From NCBI GenBank assembly GCA_026874595.1, contig CM049310.1:54437058-54501057 (forward strand): a stretch of 64,000 nt of DNA. Direction: 5' to 3'. The position numbers and the translations under genes are program-made. Within the stretch, counting starts at the first letter, position 1. Each line of letters starts with the position of its first letter. Shown here one piece after another: positions 55,171 to 64,000 of this stretch. The notes under the pieces were generated by a model. That model saw only the letters and a list, made by a program, of their open reading frames with translations. It had not been told where the DNA came from and did no database searches. This DNA is from Sipunculus nudus. Taxonomy: Eukaryota > Annelida > Sipuncula > Golfingiida > Sipunculidae.

Positions 55171-55250
55171 ACTCTGGATCCGCCACTGCGCTGTAACACT
55201 ATCGATGGTGCCCTGCAACATATCCGTGTGTACCATTTATCCATTATATG
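54480..55250. repeat. Degenerate minisatellite, unit about 29-30 bp
   Basis: Repeats of 'taccatgcaacatatccg' with 'tgg' or 'ttgt' variants run from about 54505 to 54980, then resume at about 55187 ('gccctgcaacatatccgtgt') after a MITE insertion. Long open frames across it are by-products. Confidence 0.75.
54981..55186 (+). mobile_element. GGCGGATCC-ended MITE (family B), copy 3
   Basis: Starts 'gggcggatccaggatttt', ends 'tctggatccgccac', with an internal C-run and (AC)n near the right end. It interrupts the minisatellite cleanly, which defines its ends. Confidence 0.7.
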
Positions 55251-56660
55251 AGCTGAAGAGTTTATTTCTATAGCAATATTTAGATCAGTTTCTGTAGGTG
55301 AATTTTCTAAGGTCCCCCCAGAGTTCACACCATCTCTGACAATTTGTTCTTCTATTATTTTCTTCCGCCACTGATTGTGCTAGATATCAAATATGGCTCT
55401 TTAAAAAAACTGATCTTTGATCACAATTTTAGTCATAGGTGACATAGTTGCCCCAAGGTCCTTCACCCCGTTGCATATTCTCCAATGTCGCCCAGCGTCG
55501 GTGAGGAAAGGGGGGGGGGGGTGAGAGTTCTGTGCTTGTCCTACAGTTCTTCATTAAGGGAAGGTATTTTTTTCCCAGATATTAACGTTATTAAGATCAT
55601 ATCTGGTCGAAACTGCGGAGCAAAACAATACGCAAAACATAATTAGATCATACGCCTGTTACGTATCTTTCATGGCTGTGTCAGATAGGCCAGCAGCTAA
55701 GATATCAAATAATGCACAAATCTTGAAATAAGATGAGAAAATCATAAAAAAAACATATGTATCTTGATGATGAATGAACAAATTTGACTAAGGATTGATC
55801 AGTAAATGTCGATCATTGATAAATCATTGTACACGTGAGGTCCATAAGGCAAAGGGCGTATAAATCGAAAATATGATCTGCAAAAGAAGTCAAAAGAGAT
55901 TTTAGACATGTAGACATTTTCTGTTTAATCCTCTGTCGTACTCACAATCGTCGTTTCGTTCTAGTCTGAATGTCATTATATACGTAGGCACCATTTCGAC
56001 TTCATTTTCATTTTTGCAATATAATGTTATGTAATGTAATAAGTTCAACAAGAATACTAAAAGCTGACTACTAAAAACTGAAGAACATGTTCTATGGTAC
56101 ACTAAAGAGCAAAGAAAAAACTTATTTAAAACAATATTTCAAATAAAAAATAAGGATCATTATTGAATAAATCAGAAATTATTATGAAAGAAGTGGAAGG
56201 AACAATTCAGGTATTGATAGAAGGAGAAGACCAGAAAAAAAACAGCCACCCAGAGATGTACCTAACAAACAGACAAAAGCCGTGGTTAATACTAAGAAAT
56301 GAAATTAGGGAAAGTAGCAGGTTGATATGATCCAACAGGAGATGATTAAATATACTGAATATATAGCAATGTTAAATTGAGCAGGATATCTCAACTTGCA
56401 TGACAAAAGAGGAAAAGACCAGAAGACCTAGAAATGTCAATCAGGGTGCCATTGGTCAAGAAAGGATATGTGAAAGACATCAAAATTACATATATAGGTA
56501 TTTCCGTGCTGAGTTTACAAATAAAAACTTTGTCATGATGCGAGAATGTCCATGGGCAGAGGAACCAAACAGAACACCATTCAGAAGATCATTAATGCGG
56601 CTTGAGGAAAGAAAAGAGCACGTAAACCAGAGCTTCATTGAATGCTCGAATAAAAATATA
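55251..56660. other. Unassigned stretch
   Basis: A G-run at about 55509-55519. The open frame at 56400-56783 runs into the MITE and has no recognisable product. No gene supported. Confidence 0.35.
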
Positions 56661-56665
56661 TTTAA

Positions 56666-57003
56666 GGCCAAAATAAAAAAAAGGTATGGTTCTCAGGCAC
56701 TTTTTTTCAGAAATCAATGCGGGCGGGCTCTTTTTTTTATTTTAAATTTTTTGGTATGTTTCGATAAAAATGTCAAATGTTAAGGGAAAAGCTAAAAAAA
56801 AACAGTTTTATTTTGCTCAATAAGTAAAAACACTACAAAACAAAGGAAAGTGTATGGTTTTATCTTCTTGAAAGAAATGTCGGAGCGGCAGCAGCTCAAA
56901 ATTGGAAAGTTTTTATTGAAAATCAAAATAAAAATTTTTGATGCGGGGGTTTAAATTTGATGCGGGCGGTGCCTGAGAACCATACCTTTAATTTTTTTTG
57001 GCC
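56666..57003 (+). mobile_element. MITE family A, copy 3
   Basis: GGCC ends and about 30-bp inverted termini ('aaggtatggttctcaggcac' left, 'gtgcctgagaaccatacctt' right). A 338-bp near-complete copy, flanked by TAA on both sides. The interior contains 'gatgcgggggtttaaatttg'. Confidence 0.85.
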
Positions 57004-57508
57004 TAAAAAAAGCATTCGATAAAGTACCATTAACGACCATGAAGAGGAATATCCAACCAATTAGCAATACAGAGTTTCTATAGACGATGCGGATGCAGAA
57101 TGAGTGGGGGAGGGGGGGTATTCATATGTACAGCTGACCTTAATCCCGCGCTGGAGGTGATTGTGGTTCACGCCAAGTTCGTTCCGGTCTTTGCCGAAGG
57201 CAGTTCGGCTGTTTTCGATGGTAACCTCAACATAATTAAGAAACTCAAAAATCACTCAAAATGATGTGTACATTAAAAAAAAATATTTATTTTAATATCG
57301 GCGGAGTCACTACGGGAACAATTACCTTCAAAATGAGGTGTAATACAGTGTCATACGCAACACGGTTTCAGAGAACATTGAGAACAACAGTGGACCGACT
57401 TTGCTATTTAAGTAGATAGATTAGATACAGATATAGATATATATGTTTTCTGAGCGCCTGTACCTGTTACTGCAATCCCATAATACTAATTTCATATAAG
57501 GTCTTAAA

Positions 57509-57510
<2 letters not shown>
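57004..57510. other. Unassigned stretch, possible non-LTR RT scrap
   Basis: Directly after the MITE, 15 codons read KKAFDKVPLTTMK, resembling the A-F-D-K-V-P block of non-LTR reverse transcriptases, but nothing else supports it. Confidence 0.2.

Positions 57511-57576
<66 letters not shown>
57511..57576. repeat. (TA)n microsatellite
   Basis: (AC)n passing into about 30 TA dinucleotides. Confidence 0.95.
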
Positions 57577-57579
<3 letters not shown>

Positions 57580-57607
57580 TAAGTTAATACTGGGTTCAAT
57601 ATTGTCT

Positions 57608-57829
57608 GACTTACAATTGTTATTAGTAGTTGTATTTATACTAGCAACATTAATGGTAACATGTATGTTCATGCATATATATGCGATTTTAAGTTTGTGG
57701 TGTAGGTGTACCGATCCAGGTGCTTTGAACTTTGATTTTATACACGGATACATTAACCAGGTTAATGTGGGTCCAGAGCCCGTAGGCGCAGGTCAGCATC
57801 AAGGCCAGGAGCACACTGATATCACGTGA
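57608..57829 (+). other. Open frame with a membrane-like segment, unknown
   Basis: The frame encodes a hydrophobic stretch of about 30 residues (QLLLVVVFILATLMVTCMFM, then HIYAILSLW), then CRCTDPGALNFDF and a hydrophilic tail to TGA at 57829. There is no upstream ATG in good context; the first ATG is inside the hydrophobic run. It could be a terminal exon of a membrane protein or chance. Confidence 0.2.
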
Positions 57830-58238
57830 ACACCTAATTCTGCCACTTTTTGTATCAGAGTAGGCTGGTTACTTGATGTATAATGACAAAGATCGGTTTC
57901 AGCCAATGTATTTATAGCTCCTCCCTGTCATTACTCTATCGTTTCGAATACAAAGGTGCGTCGGTGGAAATTTTATACAGACACTTATTGTAAGCTTACT
58001 TTCGAGGATAGGAACAATTAATCATTCTAATCATAACTTAGCGTTAGTTAAAGACATTATCCTATGTTTTCAATCTTCACGCAACGCCATCAGCAGGTTT
58101 GATTTACTGTTACAAAACTAGAAACTTCCATTTTAGAAACCTGCATGTTAGACTCTACGTTTGTCTAAAATTCGGAATCTAGAGCACTGTGACCTAATTT
58201 TAGTAGCTATGAACCGTGCGTAAAAGTGAATCAATCAA

Positions 58239-58239
<1 letters not shown>
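57830..58239. other. Unassigned stretch
   Basis: No gene recognised. Confidence 0.4.

Positions 58240-58298
<59 letters not shown>
58240..58298. repeat. (TA)n microsatellite
   Basis: About 29 AT dinucleotides. Confidence 0.95.
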
Positions 58299-59701
58299 TC
58301 AAGATCTACTATGCATCACTTCTGCAAGTGAATATTATCAACGTATCTGCGTTAAAGGAATGGGTCTCTTAAGAAACAAATTATATTACCTGCTTATATC
58401 ATAAACACTGAGTGTTACATGAATATTTGTTCACTTTAAATTGTAAAAACGTGAAAATTGTCAGTGTTAACTTTTCCTTTTTCAGTTGGTTGTTCAAGCT
58501 CTTCAATCTCTGTTGTACTCTTTAAGCAAAAATTAACTATTCTATATCTGTTGTATATCGTTTATACCTTCAATATCTGTGTGTGTTTTCGTCCGATAGA
58601 AACAGACAATATATAATGCTTAACCCCTTACCATATATGCACACCATGTATGTCTGGTTCTTAACATCTTATCTATGTTATTACCGTGTATACCTTCAAT
58701 ATAACTGTGTGTGTTTTTACCCGAAAGAAACCAATATATAGACAATATATAATGTTAAAATCCTTACCATATACTTGCACACCTCGAGGGTCTGCTTCTC
58801 TTGCTGGACCTCTGCTGTATCTGCTTTCATGTTTGGTATACTCTCCGATAATTTCAATATCAGGTTTTCAGACCAGTGTAACGGGGTTTGACGTTAAGAC
58901 TGGTCTGTTAATTCGGAATGCAATTGTCATCCCACCAACAAACGCTGTAAACGGGTAAACATTGCCCTTGCAGACATGTCCCCTGCATACCCTCTTCACG
59001 TGGTCACAATAAATATACACGTGACTCCCTATAGACACACAAGTATATATCACCGATTCATATACATACCCATTACAATTCAACGTATGCCATGCACGGA
59101 CAACTATTCATCTGTTATTACGATTTACAATTAAATGTTATGCTTTCATTAATTACATAACTTTCATTTCACGTCCGATGGTGTGATATTTCATGAATTT
59201 CACATTCACAATTATATACCTAAAAATTAGTTCTAGTGAGATATAGCAATGCAGCTGAAAGGTATGTAAAAGAAATATCTTTTGATGATATCTAATATAC
59301 ATAAAATGGAATTGGTCAAGTATACGGATAAATCTAGACTTGTAAGTCTCCCCGGATAGATCTGCCATTAGTTCATAGATATATAATTGTAAACATAGTA
59401 TGTTATTATTAACTTACGGAGGCCTGTAATGGAAACTAAGCTATGCCACCAGTAGCAGAGTCAGTAGTTTTTTTAAATAGCACATTTCAAATATCACATC
59501 ATTTAAATAGGAACTTATTGAAAAGTCATTATAAAATTCTCCTTTAACAATAAACTGGTCTTTTGTTTTGGTCTCATAACTATTGTCAAGGAGTTTTTTA
59601 ATCTTCCCTGTGTTCAAATCAATGTCTGTGTTTGACTTTAAAAAAACTAATCTACATGTACACAGAAGCAAGACAAGGTCCAGTCTTGAAAAGTTTACTA
59701 A
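58299..59701. other. Unassigned stretch
   Basis: A block 'accttcaatat.' with 'ctgtgtgtgttttt' and 'gacaatatataatg' is duplicated at about 58566-58625 and 58690-58755. No gene recognised. Confidence 0.35.
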
Positions 59702-60049
59702 GGCCAAAATAAAAAAGGCCTGGTTCTCATGCACTTTTTTTCATAAATCAATGTGGGCGGGCCTTTTTTTTTTTTTTTTTTCCTTATTTTTAATTTATGG
59801 CTTTGTTTCGATAAAAATATTAAATGATAAGGGAAAAACATGATAATAACAGATTTACTTTGCTAAACAAGTAAATGCACTACATAACAAAGGAGGTTGT
59901 ATGATTTTATCTTCTTGAAAGAAATGTCCATGCGGCTGCAGCCCAAAATTGATAAGTTTCTATTGAAAATCAAAATACAACTTTTTGATGCGGGGGTTTA
60001 AAATTGATGCGGGCGGTGCCTGAGAACCATATCTTTTATTATTTTGGCC
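59702..60049 (+). mobile_element. MITE family A, copy 4
   Basis: GGCC ends, 'ggttctcatgcact' at left and 'gtgcctgagaaccatatctt' at right. The interior closely follows copy 3 ('atcttcttgaaagaaatgtc', 'gatgcgggggttta'). 348 bp. Confidence 0.85.
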
Positions 60050-60331
60050 TAGGAACCAAAACTTTTCTGTGATTATGCTTTAGCTCTAAACGATGCGTCA
60101 GTATGATGTCAGGTAAAACCACAGTTCACTATCCTGACACGTGAAATGAATAACAACACTTCATTGCTGTTAGTTAGCTATCAAGTCGGAGGGAATACAC
60201 CTGTCACCTTTGTTAGAAAACATCATTCCTTGCCAACTAAAAAGGTGAATGAACTTTATATGTGGCAGACTTTGTAATATGTAAGCCAATAGTTTTGTTA
60301 ATCTCTTTGTGTGAGTTCGGCGAGATATATT

Positions 60332-60382
<51 letters not shown>

Positions 60383-63300
60383 TTATACATTCGTGTAGAC
60401 AGGGTAATGGGTTTACTGTTACGTTATGAATAATCATGGAGAATTTCCATGAATTCATTAAGAATGTCGAATGCTTTCACACTGCATGGTCTCGGGTTTT
60501 TTTTTTGTATTCACGGCTTTATAATTAATATTTTCTTCATTCTGTGTAGATAAATACACATCCTCTAGATTTCATATCATGGTTAACAATTTTGTAGAAA
60601 AAGAGGAATTAAATAAAAAAATGAATTGAGTCAATTTTTTTTTCAAAATGGTGTTTTTTTATTTCATGATTACCAAATAACATGCACAATATGGTACATA
60701 TATATTGGGCATTAGACCCCTGCGTCATTTGTTTTTATTTTTGATACCCCTGAAGTTTTATAAATTGGAGGATTAAAGAACTTTATTTTATTCCTGTGAC
60801 GGGCGGGCTCATGGTTTAGAGAAACCAAGTAATGAATTTAACAAAGTAATGTATTATTTTATGTATGTGAAAAAATCCACCTGCCGATAACTATTATAAT
60901 TTGTATAACTGGTCTCTTGTATTTGTATCTGAGATAGAGGAAACAGAAAAAAAATATTTAAAAAAGCCTCAGTTCGGAAATTATTAAATATCTGTTATCT
61001 ATTAACTGTCTCAAAAATTATTTCGTTTTGGACACATGTATAGACTTTCAATGACTGCCATCGTAAAATATTTATGAAACTTTCATTTGCTTTTGAATCA
61101 TAACAAAGTTTAGTAATCTATAGTGTAAGGGTATACCAAGTGTGGTTTTAGTATATGTCTGAAACTCTGCTCCACCCTCTTAGTACTCCAGAGTCTTTGA
61201 GTCAACCCAAATCAAAATTAAAATACTCTGATCATAAAAAAAATCCTCGTAATTCAAATAAATATATAGATGTATGCTGACATCTTGCTCAGTCTTACGT
61301 CAGCCGACCCAAATGCGAATACTTTTTATCAGTTACACTGAATGAATTGCAAAGTTCATTCATAGAAAAGGATCAATTGCATGTATGAGGTTCCTTTTGT
61401 TATCATATCGTCATGTACAGTAAACCTCTGGTGGTTATATAGGTCTTTGGCAGGTTACGTCGGACCCTTTGGACTATTTTTTCAAATAGTGCCCAGACGA
61501 CAGAGTCCAAGTATTGTGTACACGTGTTGTCTGGCCGCAGACAAGTGTGTTGAATGATCACCCCTTTTTTACCTTATTTGATGATATATTATATGACAGT
61601 ATATATCTAAAGATCAAACAATTATAGATTAAATAGGTGTGTCCACATAAACATATACAAAATAAATTGTTTTTGACTCTGGGGCCTAAAAATACGCAGC
61701 AAGCAAACATTTATTTATACTCATCGATTCAAAGTATGTGCCATTTTTTTCCACCTTTGATGTAGACAAAATATAAGGTGAAGTTCTTGAAATGGTGTAT
61801 CCTACAGTAATTTGCGGATGAGGGCGCGGTCATCCCAGAGCGTTCCTTCGGGTCCGATGTCCACCAAACTCTCACTCCGATGAGTACCCAGCTTGAGAAT
61901 GTTTTCGTGCTATTTTCCTGTCGTAGGGCCTATTTATGTGCAATTGTCAAACCCGGACTTCCTAAAAATTTCAAAACCTATCTTTTGGCCATTTTCTTAC
62001 TAAATCCCGCTAGTCTTAAGTCGCATGTCGGAATAACACAAAGTTCAGTCCATTTTCATGATACCTTAATGAATACTTTGAATAGACTGTGTCAGATGCA
62101 CCAGACAACGGCATCATCAAGTGTTTTCCCCCATAAATATATAGTTGCAAACAAATAGAAACAGCTATTCCGTAGACACTTTTCTTTTAGTGGCATATGT
62201 GTGTAATTCATATAGTAAATAAAGCATGGGTAACAATTTCATATCCAAACGACCTCGCATTCATGTTTTTGTCTATTAAAGGAAACATATTTTCAGTGCT
62301 CAGGTCTACTTGTCAGTTGTACAGGCATAGGAAAAGTTCCGTAACACTGCTCCAACTCGAAGACAACGTTATCGTGAACGGTTGTGTTTTATAAATCAAA
62401 TTATCAGGAAAGACCAAAGTGCATTTGTCAGTACCCTGGATAAAGTACTTGTCCTTAGGTCACAACTGACGGCTGGCACGAAGCACAGTTCATCTTCCAT
62501 TGAACACACTCGGGGCGTAAGGTGCAGCGCGAATTCACCAAATGGAAAACCGATGGCACTCAGTGGAGCGCATACCTCCGCCAAAACAAACAACCCTACT
62601 GGATCCGATCCTTTTCCCAGAACCTCCCGTAAAAATCGAGTTCTTCCCCTGTCCGTATACCCCGCCCCCTTATAACTTTCCTTGGAATGTTGTTAGTAAT
62701 TTATGCGTAATCCTCCTACCGGAAAAAAAAACAAACAAATAAACAGGGGTGAAAACCAAACTTCCTTCGCGGATGAAACAGCAATTGGGCCCGTGGCGTT
62801 GGAATAAAATAAATAGCAGAGGGATCAACTCGGTATATATATTAATGTGTGTTTGTCCTTCTGTCTGTCAGTATATCAGCAGAACAGAAACATGAGACAG
62901 AACGTTACAGTTCTCATATCTCAACTGTTTTCAACAATATGTTGTAATCCCCTGCATCTTATACAGTTTAGGCCTATATGCTGATTCCGTCTTTCTATAC
63001 GATACTCATGTATACTTTCGATAAATACTATTGCAGCAGTCCTTGTGTGTTTCCATTGGTGTTCATAGCATTGGACTTCCAAAAATAAAACCATGCATTA
63101 TTTCAAAACCGGACGGTGACAATCTGAAAGATCAATTATGATTCCGTAATACTCTGTAATTTCTGAAAATTTCCTTTGAATTCTTGGTCAGAAACAAGAA
63201 CTAAAGATCATTCGGGATATTTAATGTAATTTCTAAAACAAATCAGCTAGGATTTTACCATATTAATCTGCGTGCTTTATTTAGACAAAGTGGTTTCATC

Positions 63301-63965
63301 CTCATTTGCAATATGCCAGGTCTTTATTTTCATTAGTGCTATCACCGGTTAGATAGTAACCTAACAAGACAATGGTAAATATCTATATATATTTACACGA
63401 CAGCGGCAAGGTCGTTCCAGGCACCTGAGTTGATTACATTAGGTTATGTTGGTCGTACTGGTCAGTTAATCAGAATAAGACATGGTCAATGACATCAATA
63501 GGGGTATAGTTATAACTTCTAGTAATTTATACCGGTCACGTCAGAACAGGTTAGCCAATAGTCCGTAGGATAGGGATTCAGCATTTTTATAGAAGAGAAT
63601 TAATGAAATGAACAGTATATAAAGTAATAAGATATATTATATGCTGGATACAGAACAATTTAGATAAGTTCTAGTTGACACATACATAAATATATAATGT
63701 ACATGTAGTGGAATCGTATATGTGTAAGTAACTTATTTATAATGAGGTGAAGGTAACAGTTCGGGAAGGATTCCATAGCACTGCATTTTTGGTTGATGTC
63801 CAGTTGTTCCCCAAACGAAGAGAAATAATATAAGCTGATTGTAAGTTAGCGAGTTATGTTCTCTATCGCCAGCTACATTTCCGTATTACTGAATTCTTTA
63901 AAGAGGATCTTGGCCTCTGGACCGCTCTAAACCGGAGTCAGGGCCTATAGTCACGGAAAAGGTTA
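60050..63965. other. Unassigned right flank
   Basis: A (TA)n tract lies at about 60339-60382. The rest, including open frames at 61880-62158 and 62382-62742, has no recognisable product or structured RNA. A GC-richer patch at about 62480-62640 may be repeat-derived. Confidence 0.35.
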
Positions 63966-63968
63966 CCA

Positions 63969-64000
63969 CGGATCACCCCGGATACGGTCCGGGGTGGTCC
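63969..64000. repeat. GC-rich hairpin at right edge
   Basis: GGATCACCCCGGA-TACGG-TCCGGGGTGGTCC, an inverted repeat with one mismatch in 13, cut by the window edge. It may be the end of a repeat element. Confidence 0.55.

Noticed and set aside
56400-56783. 127-codon open frame
   Set aside because: Its end lies inside a MITE, and the rest has no recognisable family.
57007-57060. Non-LTR reverse transcriptase (AFDKVP) fragment
   Set aside because: The match is only about a dozen residues, with no supporting motifs around it.
1-64000. CRISPR arrays, operons or prokaryotic systems
   Set aside because: Spliced genes, LTR elements and SINEs show animal nuclear DNA. The tandem arrays lack the unique-spacer pattern.

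Overview
This is a window of animal nuclear DNA: AT-rich, intron-bearing and dense in repeats. The encoded proteins, the tandem-core repeat elements, the tRNA-derived SINEs and a Gmr1-type retrotransposon suggest a lophotrochozoan, most likely a mollusc and perhaps a bivalve. That placement is inference; no species marker is visible.

The one host gene that can be read end to end is a cytosolic glutamine synthetase (GS, class II) on the minus strand, from a TATA promoter near 23.93 kb to the stop codon at 10.86 kb. Seven coding positions join to exactly 1110 nt (369 codons plus stop). All canonical active-site residues are present at a constant +6 offset from human numbering. The fifth coding position is filled by two different exons, 15061-15188 and 13562-13689. 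Both are exactly 128 nt, have identical phases, and encode homologous but different versions of residues 165-207. Including both or neither shifts the frame into an early stop, so they behave as mutually exclusive alternative exons. This is the most interesting observation in the window.

Left of GS (1-10 kb) are a short tandem repeat, a probable solo LTR (1749-2909, 5-bp target duplication), two foldback repeats, a tRNA-derived SINE, a possible first exon resembling the N-terminus of TRMT1 on the minus strand (5895-6013), and a 2-kb minisatellite of 29-bp units (7.08-9.05 kb).

From 25 to 34 kb lie a tandem-core (pearl/Helitron-like) element, inverted repeats, a possible alternative upstream 5' exon for GS, a 151-bp tandem array and another SINE. 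From 34132 to 41268 sits a young Ty3/gypsy element with 1142-bp LTRs that differ at only 3 positions and a CCCCC target duplication. Its integrase precedes reverse transcriptase, the Gmr1-type order. It is defective: gag is frameshifted, and the first half of RT is missing through an internal deletion at a microhomology.

From 42.5 to 43.8 kb is a decayed KRBA2/GINGER-like integrase with an internal duplication. From 44.1 to 48.65 kb is a composite array of 330-bp and 157-bp tandem units, interrupted by a 702-bp element. Around 53.2 kb on the minus strand is a convincing first exon of a mitochondrially targeted protein, with TATA box, E-box/CRE, strong start context and consensus donor; its later exons were not found. 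The rest (54-64 kb) holds a minisatellite, MITE copies, TA microsatellites and sequence without recognisable genes.

The GS gene, the mitochondrial first exon and the TRMT1-like exon are the host-gene content that can be supported. Most other open frames come from repeats.
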